Positions 1-14,974 of a stretch of 64,000 bases of DNA are shown piece by piece. How positions within the stretch are numbered: the first letter of the stretch is position 1; each line of letters opens with the position of its first letter. Source of the DNA: Strigops habroptila. Lineage: Eukaryota > Chordata > Aves > Psittaciformes > Psittacidae. A program made the position numbers and the translations under genes. The DNA is taken from the NCBI RefSeq assembly GCF_004027225.2, contig NC_044279.2, forward strand, positions 53,406,744-53,470,743, given 5' to 3'. The notes beneath the pieces were generated by a model that saw only the letters and a program-made list of their open reading frames with translations, was not told the origin of the DNA and searched no databases.

Positions 1-3000
1 TTTATCCTTCCAGGAAATTTTCAATCATACTATGAATGATAGAAATATTAGGATAATAAAAAAAGGGATGAGTTTATGTGTACTTACATGCACGAAGATG
101 CAACAGTAAATACCACTCTTCTAACAACAAATACAGTGAAAAAAAACCAGTACTAAATAGCATCCCAATGACTTGTGATGCAACATCAGCTCTGACATTA
201 GATATTGCATTTGTTTGCCTAGCAAAACAAAAAAAAAAAAAAAGCTCCTGGCTAGAAATCCTGACCGCATGGCTGTTTTCAAGATTCTTTGTTCCAAATC
301 TTTGGGGTAAGGAAGTCTCCTTTAGCTTGCTCGAATGCACTCAGCTGTTGTGAAGAGATATCATTTTTTTTTCCCATTTAAATTCCAGTAAATCTTGAGT
401 ATAGCTTAGAGGTAAAATAAAAGATAAAGAGGAGACAGGGAGATAGACAAGTAGAAGGAAGATGGACAGAATAGAGAGGACAAGGGAGCTAAATTTGTAA
501 TTTAGCAATGTTGCCTACTAAGCTCCTCTATTTTGTAGAAAACACAGATGCCAAAGTACTCTTGCTTAACATTAGTAGAAATACATGATAAAGCTGCTGG
601 CCTTCAGAGAATGTATCTATACCAATAAAAGTCTTACTGTGATGAAGTGAAAGGGGACCCTCAATGGATGAAGAGCCACTATGCTTAATTTCCACTAACA
701 AAACAATAGAAATAGACCAAAACTGCAGTGAAAACAAAAATCTTCTGTTAAACTATCAGATGTCTTCAAAAGCCACTTTCAACTCTTTCTTCATATTTAG
801 TTGTACACTAAACCTCTTTTGTAAAGGTGCTACTTGCTTTCCTTGCTAAAATGACAACAAAATAATATAAGGTATAATATTAGGAGTGTTTTTCAAATTG
901 TCTAGTAATTTGCTTTTTCCTTTGATGCTAATAGACATAATTGAGATATTATTTATTTAGTGAAATAGCTTTCAGCATACTCTCAGTTTCCTTCAGTTGA
1001 GGTAGGTTTTCTTCAACATGTTTATTGCATATGGCATTGATTTTGTTTATTTGGGACAAGTACAGTTTCGTATAGGGAGGCAATCTGGATCAGAATTGGG
1101 TCAAAGGGAAAAGGTTGTGTAGTATTTATTTGTATATTTCTTAGGTTTAATTACTTTGGCATTACTTTTCATCTCTATGGTTTTTTTCTTTATATTAAAC
1201 TCATCTGGCTGGCCATCCATACCAGCCACAATTTGGTCCAGTAATTACGCTTACTGTTGTGGAACAAGATATACATGGGTTGAAAGATCAACAGATTTAC
1301 TGGCACAGATTAAATACCTGAAAAGGCTGTGTTTCTTTCTTCTGCTTTAAGCATATATGGGACAACAGAAATAGCTAATAAAATCCTTATAATATACAAT
1401 ATATAATTGTCTCCATATAGTACAACACAAACAGTAACACTTCATTTTATGTGTCAGCATAACCAAGTCAGATTCTCAATGGGAAAACTAGTATTTGCTT
1501 TTTATTATGTCCCATATGATAGTTCCTCTGAAGTTTTGTAGAAATAGTAATCCCTGCCTAAAAGATTTTTCTTTCTTGAACTGGGTAAGTCTTGCAACTC
1601 ATCTGAAGTGATTACAGGTTGATATACCTATTATCAGAGTTTGAAAACTCTGGAATTTGAAATAGTGAACCTTCAATATAGTGAAAATGTAAATACAAGT
1701 AGCTGAACCAATCCTGCAATTAGATCTATGCAGGTGGTCAAGTACTCTTGATATGCCTCCATGAGGAAAATAAAAAAACATTTTAAAAAATTGGTTATGC
1801 CATTCAAGGTAATAGGGTTCTCCAGACAAAGAAAACTCTTCATAAAGAATACAATTATGTGATCAGATCTTCTTCTAAGAAGCAAGACAATTTTACAGTG
1901 TCATTCATGCCATATCTCAGTAGTCTGTGGGTAAGATAAGGAGCATAAGAGTATATCTTGGTGCTATTTGGACCATTTGTAAGATTAATAAATGTTACTC
2001 TGATAGAAAATCCATCTAGCAGCATAATTCTTCACCACTGCAGAATGCAAGCTTTCTGAAATATTTCTGACTAATCAAAATTTTCAACATAACAGTCAAA
2101 TTACTGAAAGTTCTGGCATCATAAAAGTCTGTTTTATTCACAGGCAGATGTTACCTGCAAACACTGTAAAACCTAACAGCTGTTAGAGCAGACCAACGCT
2201 ACTAAGGCTTTTTATGATTTATAACTGTAACAGTCCCATTCCCAGAACAGCCAACTTGTTTGAATGAAATGTAGCTTTCAGTTTCATACTGTAAAGCAAT
2301 CAGTCTCTTCTATAAATTATAATTTTTTTTGGAATAGAGACTTAAATTTCCTACAGGAGGTGTACTGAAGGAAACATATCTGGAAAAGGCATTCTCCTCC
2401 AGCTAGTGGCACTGCTTATGTGACGTTAATAAGAATGTAAATCTTTAGACAAGTTTAGCAAGCAGATTCTACTTCTTTATATTGAACTTTGGAGGCTGAT
2501 AAGGATAGAAATGCTATAATATTGGGATCACAAATAGCTATGTGAAATGAGGAATGAGAGGGCAATATCCATCTCTCTCTTTGTGAGGACTTTTGACTTA
2601 CGGTAATCCAAAGATTTATACAATTCCATCCATGGAAGTCTTTAATACACTGTTTCCAAATTCACGCTCAAATTCCAGGCTTCATTCATATTCATCTTCA
2701 TCACATTTGGGAGCACGTTCTCTCTATTAGCAAATTTCTTCTCTCCATGTAGGTGCATATAATCTAACAAGTCTTTCAATATCATTCTTTCTGTTAAACT
2801 GAACAATATGGGATCCTTTCTATTTATTGTTTGTCATTTTCCTGCCTCCTCTCTGAACCATCTGATTTATCAGCATAGATTTTGATTTCTGGCCCAGAAA
2901 TAGTGACTGTGTCTGGCCTCCTCTGCTAGAATTGCTTTAGTGACTTTTTCCAACCCACCTCTGGTGGCCTCTGTCCCCCTGCAAGCCTCAAACGTGGTTA

Positions 3001-6000
3001 CAAGCATCTCAAATACTGTGCTGCCCTGGCCTCTTCCAAGAAGGCCACTCTCTCCTATGTCAAAAGCTCAACTAGGTTGTTCAAGGTACTACCACCACCA
3101 AGCCAGCATGCACCATGTCTGAGTAGTTGTGGTTAAATATCTAGCACATGGATATAACCCCACAGGCATGCTCATACAGGTCAGAGGTATGGCAGCTGGG
3201 CTTTGCCAGTCCATTTTGCTGTAATTGTCGCAGAAATCTTGGTGGTCACGTGCTGGCTGTAAGTGTCTGCTCATCAAGAGAGCATCTTGTGATTCAGCAT
3301 ACTCACCTCTGCCGCAGCCTTAAATGATTCCTATTTGCTGTATGTCAGAAGGGTCTCCAAATTATTCTAACCATTTTAACGATGCCATCTTACTTCAGAG
3401 TCAGAGTCTATACATCTCAACAATCTATGCTTCTTAATAACAGCAGGTTGGGTCACCTTTTATACGGTATTTTTTTCCCTCCCAAATCCAATATCTATTT
3501 TACAAGAAAATACAGCCCTCACTGTCAATATCAAGTTTTAAATCTTGTGGTTAGTGGTATATGTATGTCTGCCAATCCCCTGCTACTTTTTGTTTGTGGG
3601 CTTGGAGTAACAACCCTGTGTTACATGTAGTACAACATGTAGTGCAGCTTGGTCCTCAACTTCTGTCTATTGACCTCTGAATACACCTGTGGAGTCTTCA
3701 AGAGCAGCTGTTGCTTCCTACTTAATCAGCTGGGCATCAGCATGAAGAACACTCGTAGGATCACAGTGACCTGTTTTATCTTCTCTCTGTAATCCACATG
3801 AAGATAGCAGCAAGCCTGCCCAACCTGAGCAAATACTGGAAGTCTGAGTGCTTTGGAGACCCTCTATCCTACAGGTGTAGCCCCTAGCTATGTTTTCCTC
3901 AGTAGATGTAGGTATGCTCAAGAAAAGGTTTTGCAACATGTCCTGTATTTGGTGCTGGGCTTGCCTACACCTTTCTGTCATGACTTTGTAACCTGGCTCT
4001 GCCTCACCTCAAGAGAGAGGTCTTTTCTCTTCTTCTCCATCCCTCCAGCAAATTTCTCTAAGCTTCTCCATACTCTCTCCATTGCTGTGATGTTGGGAGG
4101 CAGGTTTATCTTGCTCAGCAGTTGTTAAATTCTTTAATGAGTTGGAATAATTCCACAAATCAATGGAAATTCTATACGTGGTCTGATGAAACCACCAGCA
4201 AGGCAAGGTCACATGGTCCATGAAAGTCCCTTCTTTGAAAACTAGTTTTCTAGTTGCCACTAATTGCTTGACAAGTGGAATAGGTGAATTTTTTCCTAGA
4301 ACAATCTCATACTGTGTTTCGTACACATGAAGTCTTGCTCTCTCTTCATATTGCAGGCCACAACCCAATTTGGGGGTGTCAAGAACTCTTTCTTTACAGA
4401 GCCATTGTAGACTGTAGCTAACAAGTTCGGGTTCAGGAATTTCCACTCTGAAGATCTGCTTCATTTATGTGAAAAATCTTGTCTGCTTATTGATGTTCTT
4501 TTACCTCTTTTTTCTTATTTGAAACAAAGTGTAATGAATGAGTAAATGTCTTTTGCTATTGTACAATTACATTTATGATTAATGTTTATATTGTTTTATA
4601 ATGCATACAGTTATGATCAGTTTTATACACTGATGCTGCACAATAAAGTACTGTTAAGTCTAAAAAATTCTAACAGTTGTGGGACAGATCTTTGTTGCAA
4701 ACCCCTTTCTGGACGACAATAAGAACATTTCCAAAGAAACACACGTTTTGTAAGAGTCAATATTATTCAGTTGCCATTAAGCAACACAATAATTTTTATA
4801 ATAGTGTCTTGCACCAAGTAATATTGTGGTTCTTAAATGTCTCAGTCTTGCTTTAGTAGTTAGAGCCAAATTCTGCTTTTACTCAAATCAATGGGGAATT
4901 CTGCAGACTTCAAAGAGAAAGACGCTAGATCCTTCATCAGCTGCAAAAGCCTTTTCTTTCTGTATGGTAACTCTTCAAGTACCATCCTTTTCAATTATAT
5001 GCACATATAATACATATGCAAACTTGTAGCTTTCTTGACCTTAGTCAAAGCAGGAAACACTACCTCAGAAGACATGAAGATGTCTAATAATTATGTTCAT
5101 TGTACTTTTACTCTTTACTTTTACATTTGAACCCTTCCATGGCTCATAATGCAATTTTGAGGCCTTTTATTTTGGGTCATTGAAAAGCAGCAACATCTAA
5201 CTTTTGGTTCTTATGTGCTTCATTTTGCTGATTACATTTCTAACATTCAGCTATTCATTGAAAGAGTTAAACTTTTATAGTCTACCTGATGTAAAACAGA
5301 GGAGACTGTGTCTGGAGAGATGGACCAAGTTCAACTATCTCAATAGCAGCTCTTCTCTGCTGCCCTCCCTAAGGAATGGTGATGAAATGCGCTTCTGCTC
5401 ATCAGAGGTGAGTTACACAACAGAAGCCCGATAAACCTTTCTACGTTCTATGATTTTCATACATTAATGAGAGGGTGATGATAAGGTATTACAACATTTG
5501 TGTGCAAGACTGGGCACTGTTTGTTATGACAGAAGGACTAACCAGATTCATTAGAAACGATCTAACCTCTCCCCACAAGAAGAGCGAGCACTTAATTAGG
5601 ATGATGTGCCCAAGCATCAGTCACCACCTTGTAGATTTACAGAGCCCGGCGCTTGTGCAGGTACAGCAGTAATTAAAGAGCCAGGCTTGCAAGCTGGGTA
5701 AGGTAACAAAGCAATACTACCTGTGTATTGGCCAAAAAAGGAAAAATTTAGTACAAATTGACCAGAATTACTTAGAGATAAATTTTTTTTTCATCATCTG
5801 GAAGTGGTCTTTCTCTGTTCATGTGCTTGTCTTTGTGTTCAACAAGAGTCAAAAAATGAACTGGAACGTGTTTATTTCAGCTGGAATAAGATGTGTTGGT
5901 GGGCTAAGGAACTTTGTTGATTCTTACTCTTCACAGGATTCAACAAAGGGTTGGTAGCATCTCATCCAACTGTATTACTGTCCTTGGAGCTGGCTTTCAA

Positions 6001-8390
6001 AAACAAGTATTTACCAATAGGTACTACTTTGGAGGTATATTAAAGCTATGATAGTCAAGTTTGCTCCGTTTTCTCACTGTGATTAGCTTTGCCAAACATC
6101 TGACTCCTTAATGCCAGTCAGCATATTTATAGGGTTTTCAGAGGGCTGATTAACCCTTTTATGAACATGAAACTTGACTCAAAAGCAGCATTAGTTATCA
6201 GGTAGTCTAGGCAGGGCAATAATACTTAGCATACAGGAATCTTATGAGGTACCCTAAAAGCTCTTTCTTCTCTGATAGAGGTACCACCATGGGGCCACGA
6301 GGTCACATCAGAAAAATTTACGTCTGCTCCTTCTGCAGGTGCATTGATGCTGTTCACTGCATACGATCAAAAATAAATGGAAGCTCGCTTAAGAATAAAA
6401 AATCTCCTGAGGATGGGGGACCAGACTTGTTGCTGAGCCAAGAAGCTTTTGTGCGAAAGAGGAAGCAAGGAGCAATGGAGGGGAGGGACATCAAATCCAG
6501 ACATTACCTCAGGTATTAATGCCCTAAGGTCTAGCTAGAGGTATGTTAGTATGTTTATAGAGACAGATTAAAATCAGATTTCACACATACATATCTAGCA
6601 CACCAAGGGTTATTGAACATCCTCCTTGACTGGTGAAAGCAGAATAGCATTGTCGTTGGTTGCCCAGCAAATGTGAGGAAGCTCGGCTCTGATTCATGCT
6701 AACAGACAATAAAGAAACCACACAATGAACAATTGCTTTCATACTGAACTCAAGATCTTTTTCCTGCTGAGAAAATCTTCTCAAGTGAAGGAGGGCAGGA
6801 TCTAAAGGGTAAGCTTGTAGTTACACATATCCACCCTATATTTTAATTACACCTCAGTAAACTGTTACTCAGACTGTGAAACCATGAGTTCACCTTCTGT
6901 GCCTTTTCACAGCAATCATTAGGTATAGCCAACCACTTCTTTAAGCCTTTAAGCAAACTTTTTTTTTTTCCCAGTGCCCTAGCCTAACATGGTGGGAATG
7001 CCGACATGACATTTAGTATGCAGACAAGAGCCAGGATTGCATGTGCCTTGACCAACTGCCAGCCCAGCCTGCTTGCTCTCTGAGCTGCCCAGACCAGAAG
7101 CAATCAGTGACCAGAATGTGGTCAGTGCTGAGCTGGAGCTAACATTGCTGTGCCAAAGCTAATAACACTTCTCTCCCAGCTGAGCTAATGGTGGCTCACA
7201 GAGTGGCCCAATCAGACTCTCATCAGCCTGGAAAATACCACGAAGATAAATCCAGTGTAGCTTTCAAAGAAGTCAAGAAATGCATGAGCTTATAGGCAGA
7301 AGAACAGGGCCTTTACTTGCCACCTGTATCTCCAAAGAATTTAGCACGTGTGATGCAAACCAAATTGCTGTAGCTATCTGAACTCTGTCTAGCTCCAGCA
7401 GCCAAGCATTTCCTATTATTGACTGCATATAACATGCTTTAGCATGCAGATTTGAGCACTCTCAGAGAACCAGTGAATCAGTAACATTTTTACAGTCTGG
7501 ATCTCAGTTATACAGTCTATCTACACTCAAGACTTCTGATATGAAAAGGATGTGGGACTCTGCTAAGACATGATATTCTAGACCAGAAGGATATTCTAAC
7601 ATTAAATATTAGGAAAGAAAGAGAATTAGCATCTGTCCTTGCTACCGTAGTGTAAGAGTTGAAACCATACACACTTATTTTTCAATCCTAGGTCATTATT
7701 AGCCAAAACTAGTCATTTCAATGCTGTCTCCCAAAGGAATACTTCTTGGATGCTTTCCATTAAATAAGATTAAAAAGTAATATTTCCACTTTATGTTTTT
7801 ATGTCATTCCAGCTCAAGGAAGCTCTTAATGATAAGTCTCAAGGGGGCAAAAAAGCAGGTATGACAATGTCTGAACTGTAGGGTCACTATTCATGTCCCA
7901 TAGGCAAGAAAAAAGAGCATGTTACTATCAAATTACCAAGCGTTAACAAAAACACTCATTCATGGAGACATATTTACAGGCCCTTATTTCGCAAGGCTTA
8001 ACTCAGCTGAAGCTTAGGGGAACATCAGTGAAGTCAATGGAAGAAGCATTTAGGTATGGTTAGATGCACAGGAACACTATATATATAGCTATAAACTATC
8101 TGACTATACTTTAGCTAAAGTTTTTTTATTAAGACAGCATCTTACCTGGCTTTCACTCCCGTTTTTGTGCTCTGAATAATCACCTTTATTAAACCCATTC
8201 CATACTGTCTTCAATTATACTGAATCTTCCGTAAAGAAAATACAATAGGTCTGTGCATGGAAATTTGCGTAGCTCTGGCATATTAAAAATAGGTGACTCC
8301 CCGTAGGCCCTTTTCACTAACTGGGACCAGTTCACTATAAAATACTTTGTAGAAAAAATTTCAGGTGATTACACATCAAAATATTAGTAA
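1..8390. other. Intergenic, no recognised gene
   Basis: AT-rich noncoding DNA apart from the open frames near 3.7-4.5 kb. The stretch near 4,864-4,915 (caaattctgc..tcaatgggga) and that at 8,020-8,045 (tgaagtcaatggaag) resemble short pieces of old amniote interspersed repeats, too short to assign. A GC-richer block at 6,970-7,230 shows no recognisable content. Confidence 0.7.
3718..4464 (-). other. Unrecognised pair of minus-strand open frames
   Basis: Two open frames in tandem on the minus strand: 4464-4009 (151 residues, starting MKQIFRVEIPEPELVSYSLQ) and 3981-3718 (87 residues, starting MTERCRQAQHQIQDMLQNLF). They are separated by a stop and about 27 bases and are in different frames. The 151-residue frame is long for this AT-rich region, and its residue mix is protein-like (charged, several Trp). 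I recognise no domain. The region 2,900-4,460 is also slightly richer in GC than its flanks. Could be a decayed transposon or processed gene, or chance. Confidence 0.2.
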
Positions 8391-8860
8391 AATCATAGAA
8401 AAATAACCCTTAAGGAGGCCTCAGAATGTTATGCAGTTTATCCTGCTGCCCAAGACAAGACCAACCAACTTAACCTTGAATGAAGTGTCTCCAATCTTTT
8501 CTCATACTCTGTAACCTCCACAAGCAACTCTTCTTAAGATTGGAAAGATATTTCTTAGTATCCAGATTAAATACTCCTCCCTCCAGTTTGACCAATTACT
8601 TTTAGTCCTGTCCATCACAGACATTAGAAAATAAATTATTCCCTTTGTCTTTGCAGCAGCCTTTTTATATATCCAGATGTACTGCCTCATTTTTTTTCTG
8701 TAGACTATTCATCCACATTTCACTCAATTTTTCATTACATGACATTTTTTCTAAATCTTCAATCATTTTTGCTGCTGTCCTGTTGACTTTCTCTACCTGT
8801 GCAGAGCCAAAGAGAGCAGTGAACACACTGGTTCAAACAACCTAGTAAGACTTTCCCCTT
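8391..8860 (-). mobile_element. Ancient CR1/L3-like LINE 3' region
   Basis: Minus-strand homology, from my knowledge of the family, runs from the 3' end near 8391 (aatcatagaa... gaggcctcag) through the conserved C-terminal RT/3' UTR stretch: ...agattggaaagatatttc, ...tttagtcctgtcc, ...aatcatttttgctgctgtcctg. The sequence is strongly diverged, with many indels and stops, so it is an old, dead copy shared with deep amniote lineages. Confidence 0.65.
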
Positions 8861-10872
8861 TTTTTACAATTAGATTATTACTGTTTTGTTTTCACTCTTT
8901 AGCTTATAGTCTACCATGCCTCCGTGATCCTTCCAAATGCCAACTTTATTTCATTCTTCAGAAAATATTCTGAAGAATTTTCTCCTCTATTTTGAAAGGT
9001 GTTTTAACAGATATCCTAAATCAATAATTAGGATTATTAATCAGCCGCACAATTTGCTCCCAACATACTAATCCATCTTAATATAGGAGGTGGAAACCAC
9101 AAAATATTCTGATATTCTTGCAGAGGGCTCAGCTTCGGTGAGGTTCTGTTGCAGGCCACAGCTTTTGTACCTATGTGTACATATATATATACATAAAAAC
9201 ACTTAATTATCTTAAAGTTTGATAAATTAAAGCCCTCCAGGGTTAGATAAGGAAACTTTATATCTTTTGGAAGAGGAATTTCCCAGCATCCCAGTGAAAC
9301 ACACAATTGTTGCTTCTAGCTATGTAAGGGACCAAAATAAAACTAATTAAAGACTAAGACCAATGTAAGTAAAATTCCTCTAAAACCAACCAAAATATCC
9401 TAGCCTGAAAGAGCTGTGGTTTTTCATTCTGTTATTGAGTTTCATGTGTATTTGCTATAACTAAGGTATTATATGCTCAAAATAGAAGAAAATAAACCTA
9501 TTTCCAAACTTTTTAAGAATTAATCTTTATAATTTGTGCACAAATTTACAAATTTTTTTAATTACTCAGCTAAGATCATCTACACACTTACTATTGCTTA
9601 CCTCCCTGATCCAACCTTAGATTCCTTGATTATAGCATATATGCAAATACTTTACACAGATATTCATACATAAAATTGATCTACAGGAAACTGATGTGCT
9701 ATGGATGAAATTTTCTGAAGTGCTGAAACACGAAACTTTGAGTATTTTGAAAACATAATCCAGTCAATTTCAACATGTACAAACTCAAGTAGCATTTCTC
9801 TGGGGGCTGATTCTTCTGGAAACACTACATCTAAATGTATATACATTTTCATCTGCCTCTTACCAGACTAGGTATAAAATGTTTCCCATTTCTCTGGTAT
9901 GCCATCTTCACAACTGCCATTTGCAAACCTGCAGCTTAGTATGGTCAGTGTTACATTTGCATGAGTCAATTATTTGGCCAGACATGAAAATAATTAATAA
10001 TTATATTCCAATTTAGTACTGATCTGATCTTTTCCTCAGTGACATTTTAGGTCTTTACTTTCTACCTCTCTTTCCTTGCATGGTGATTTTAGCAATTTAT
10101 ACAGTAGAACTAAGAATTTCCACCTACATTGTATTTGTATCACTTTTTAAATTATATTGAAGAATGGGGGTCTTATAACAACAATGTTGTGGGTTTTTTT
10201 TCAAACAGTGCATGTCAAGCTTTTGGAAGCACAGACTATACGAAAGTATCTGTGTAGTAATTTCACTTTGCAACTAGTTAGTGCCCACAGATTTCAGTAT
10301 GCAACTAAACATATTTCACAATCTAGTAAGAAATATTCATGGTCTATAACTCATCTCAGGCAAACTCAGGCTGGTAACTTTTAGTGACAAAACAAAGATA
10401 AAAAATAAAACAAAGGACAGGATCATAGCAAATATTCTGTAAGTTCCAATCTCTCCACTTCCTATGTTTGAGGAGCAGGACTGAAGTTCTTAAAATCTTT
10501 CTGTTAAGTACATCCTTTCACAGACTGGAAAAACTGTTAGCGTGGCTCTTGTGTTTTGAGATTACTTTCAGAGAAATGTGAAAAAAAAGAAAAAAGCAGC
10601 TATGAGGACAATTTTCTGAACTTTGTCGAATACCAATGATGCAGATCAGCTGCTCTGTCTTTTAAAGAGTTTTAGTACAGTGCTGCTGAATGAGTTCCAT
10701 AATAGTTTTCTCTCTTTAGTACAAAGGACATTTAGGGTCAATAAAAGAAAAATTTAGTTATAGTAAGTCAAGTTTAGCAAACAGTTGCTCAAAGGCATCT
10801 CCAGAAACCTTTCAGACTGAAAAGAAGTGCACAACACACATGTACTACCTTATTTTTGTCTATCTTGTCATA

Positions 10873-11097
10873 TGTAGACTGGATATTAGGAAAAATTTCT
10901 TCACAGAGAGGGTGGTCAGACATTGGAACAGGCTGCCCAGGGAAATGGTGGAATCACTGTCCCTGGAAGTGTTCAAAACTGTGTAGATGAGGCCCTTAGT
11001 GATGTGGTTTTGTGGTGGACTTGGCAGTCCTGGGATAAAGGTTGGACTTGGTGATCTTAAAGGTCTTTTCCAACCTAGTTGATTCCATGATTCTATG
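10873..11097 (+). mobile_element. CR1 LINE 3' end
   Basis: About 225 bases of the CR1 3' end on the plus strand: the TTCTTCACAGAGAGGGTGGT and CAGGCTGCCCAGGGAAATGG blocks encoding the last ORF2 residues, then the 3' UTR (TGGACTTGG..GATCTTAAAGGTC) and the terminal ATTCCATGATTCTATG repeat. 5'-truncated as usual for CR1, and noncoding. Confidence 0.93.
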
Positions 11098-12125
11098 TTG
11101 TGTTTGAGGTCTAGCTTCATTCACTCCTAGGAAAGAAACCTGACCTCAGAAGATTATTTGAAATGAAGTGGAAAGTGGGTGAAGTGAGACTTTATTTGAA
11201 GTGGGAATTATTTGAAGGAAAGTGAGTGAAGTGGAACTCATGAAAGTTTACTTGGACAGAGACCTGTCACACATATTACATCTCCAAGCTTAAACCCTTA
11301 CTAAGCATATAAAGCAAGTAGGGTAGGAAACAGGTGCGATATGCAGGCACCTGACCTGAATATCAGTCTTCCCTTTTCTTTCCCTCCCTTCCTCTCTCCT
11401 TTACTTCCTTTCCTGTTTCAGGTTTCAATAGGATAGAGCTGGAAACTTCTTCAATATGTTTTGGAAACAAACTGCTTTTCTCAGTGGTCATGAATTTCCC
11501 GCAGAGACTGCAACACCCAGGAGCAGGTACCTGCTTTGCATACTTCAGATCAAGTTCTTGAGCCTGGATCATCTGTCTCTGGTAGAAGCCATGTGGTTCA
11601 AGAAGTCTCATCTTTCCAATCCTTACTCTACTCTTCTTTCAATTTCTGAGATTTTTTTCCTGACTCAGTTTTCCTCACAACTGATGTAGTTTCATGGAAA
11701 GATTAACTTCAGCAGGTCAGCATCTTCCATAAACAACAAAATAAGTAGTGTCAGATGATTCTCCACTAGCTCTCTATGTGTTTCTGCTGAAATTTCTTCT
11801 TGGATAAAAGGTATGCTCCCTGTGATTCCTCACAGACAAGCTTTCTGTTTAGTTCACACGGTTAGTTGGAGTATGGGAGTAGAATTTGGCCCTTGCAGCT
11901 GAGTGGAAAGTAAGTCTGCACAAAAGTACTTGCTTCTCTTGAATAATATGGCTACAACTCATAATTAACAGTGTCTTCAGTAACCATCACATCAAGCTCC
12001 AATGTTTGTTCTTTCTCCTCAGATTTAAACACTGCCACAAGTAGTTTCTTTTGCCTGAAAATGCCATGCAGAAGGGTAAGGTAGCAACAAATGGTGGACA
12101 TCCAGGTGAGGAGAAGTGGAGAGGG

Positions 12126-12170
12126 GTTTTTTTTAGTTTTTTTGTTTTGTTTTGTTTGTTTTGTTTTATG
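12126..12170. repeat. (TTTTG)n low-complexity stretch
   Basis: T-runs with tttgttttgttttg units. Simple repeat; the frames across it are spurious. Confidence 0.85.
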
Positions 12171-14974
12171 AACAGGCTTACAAGAGGCAATGGCAGTTTC
12201 GTAGGAGGAAGAAGAGCAGGAAAGCTGGGAAGGACACCAAATCTTTTGGATTGTATTCAGTCAGTTCTGAGCAAGACTTAGTAATAATACAGGAAATGTA
12301 TTATATAGAAATCCCATTTATTGCACATACCAAAGTGAAGTTGCATCAGTTATGAAATTTCCCCACCACCATCCTGTACTCATTCAGAATAGCAATGACT
12401 TCAGCAATTTAAGAAACAGCCACTGTGGTGTTTAAAAACTGGCAAGGTATTTTTGAAGTCTACTTTCACAGTGGCAGATTTAAAGGGGAACTGGATTCCT
12501 TCAAAATATGCTAACCCTTCAATATGTGTTATAGTATACCCACTTGAGCACTAAAGAAGCTGGAGGATAAAAACAGTTTTCAAGCTTTTATTTTAAAGGG
12601 TGCTGTAATGCCTGGCCACAGGATTAGTTGTGTTCTCCCAGTTATGAATCCCTAGGAAATACCCATATACATTTTTACTCAGTTCTGTATCTCAGTTACT
12701 TATCTTGCTAAACTGTTTACTACAGAAAAGAAAAAGAAGAAAAAAGTGGTCTAAGTTTCAGTTTCTAAAGTTGTTTTCTTCCTTGATACTCTACAGAGGT
12801 ATGCTTAATGAAGCATAGATTAACATCATTTTATTCATTCAAGGAAATGGACAACTCCATCTGCTCTGACTGAGGTTAAGTGAAGCAGTGACAACAAACC
12901 CATATTGCTAGTCTATTTTTTATATGGTGGGAAATGGGAAACATAAAACACAAAAAGGATAACAAACCTGCAATAAATCAGGACAGTTCTGAACTATGCC
13001 TAATAAAAGTATCCATTAACTCTTTTCTTTTTTTTTTCTTTCCAGTCTTTTGAGTCCACCATGTATCAGACTGATGAACTCTGAGTACTTATTTTTACTT
13101 TACCAACACATTCTCATAGGGAAAAAATAAAAAGATAGAACGCATGAAACAAAACCAGTTTTCTACTTTGTTTATTTATACTACACTGTACAGTTAAGAT
13201 ACTTCTTTTGTTTTAAGGAATTAAAAGGTTAAGCAACATATTCAATGTGTAAGGAAATAACTCATTTGATTGAGCTCCCTTGAAATATGATAGAATGGCA
13301 ACTAGATGTATTCTAGCCTACAGGATGATATTCTCTACCAAATAAACTCAAGAGTTGAAAAGATACGAAAGAATACATTTCGCAAAGCTAGCACAATCTT
13401 ATGTGAAGCTAATCTTTTCTAATAACCTAATAGTGTTATCCAAATTGCCTAAGGAAGAGAATGAATATAAAGGCAGAATGCACATTATGTTTCACTAAAG
13501 AGAATAAATGTTAATTTAATTAAATAAAAAGGCTCCATAGTGCTTTCAAAGTAACCACAAATGTAAACACATTTAATCCCTGGGAAAGTGTCTATTATAG
13601 TAGATGGTACATCTCAGCTAGTGAAATTGCAGTGGAAACATGACTGGAGCCTTCACATAGAAGCAATACTGACCCAAATTCCTCTTTGCAAAGTAAGGCT
13701 TGTTTTGACCCCAGCTTCTGGAGTTTAAAATGACCATTCTCACGTCTCTGTCATGACCACGGCACACCGTCATTATAAAGCTTGACAGGAGCAAAATCTT
13801 TTCTCAGTTACATGAAGCAAAAACCGTACTTTTGAAAATTATTTTAAATTAACTCTTATGCATCTGAAAGCCAAATATGACCATATATCTGTTACACAGT
13901 AATGCTGATTTTTTATGTCACAGAGCCAAAATAATATGCACTGGTTCTAGAAATCTAGTAAATGTCTTTCAAATTATATTCCAGTTTAGCAAAAATGATC
14001 TAACAAAACTTGGGTGAAATGCATGCCTGTGCAATAGGCCAACACTTGTCTTGAACAATCAGTCACAGTTTTTGCTTAGCTGTTTCCTTTCCCTTCTTTT
14101 TCCAAAGCATTTTAGTGTGATTAGCAAGGATCAGATTTCATGATTTGTATTACTGTATCTCTAATTTTGTGAGTCCCACTGATTGTTCCAAATGTAGAAA
14201 GTAAATATTTCACAAGGTACTCTGTACACCCATAGAGTCACAAATCCCTGTCTACACACCTGCAGAAAGCCTTCAAAGAAGAGGGTGAAAGTGCATGTGG
14301 ACTTTTCTATGCACATGCATGTGAACACACTCAGGAGTGAACAATGCTTGTTCCCATTGTCATAGCAAGCTATAAGACAGAGAGTTATTTTTCCGTTACT
14401 TCTTTAAGTTAAATCAGTGAAATCACGTCTATGGCATCTTAGAAAGAAATACATAGTGTATGAACTAAAAATATTAATTTAAAATGTTTGAGGATTAAAC
14501 CAATAAAACTGGTCAACTGAAAACTAATAAATCTATTTAACAATAAAAATAATCCATTAAGAGTTAATTATTATTAATAGTAATTACATTAAAATTTCTA
14601 GGATATTCTGAAATGCAAACAATGAAAGGCAGCTGTAGATGACCTTCAGCACATTCCCTCACACACAGAGAAACAAGTATTTTACTAATGTCCCTCAAAT
14701 ATTATTAAAAGTAAACACTTTCCAAAATGAATGCAAACCTTATCTTGTGGACAGCAAAATGTCATTACTAGTTTCTGCCTTGAATAGCTTACAATGGGCA
14801 TCTTATACAGAAGGACATTAAAGGGTAGTGGACAGCTCCCTTAGCACCCTCAATAAATCTGCTCCTGGTTATCCAACAGTACATGGGGCTATCACATATA
14901 CATCCTTTCTAATGTATTTACTTTCTAGTAGAATAGAATAATTTAGGTTGGAAAGGACCTAAAGACTAGGGATA

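Larger units (their letters stand above)
8861..14931. other. Intergenic, only CR1 at 10.9 kb recognised
   Basis: AT-rich, with scattered TA-rich stretches (for example 14,460-14,600) and a short pyrimidine tract at 11,366-11,415. No exon, RNA gene or promoter recognised. Confidence 0.75.
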
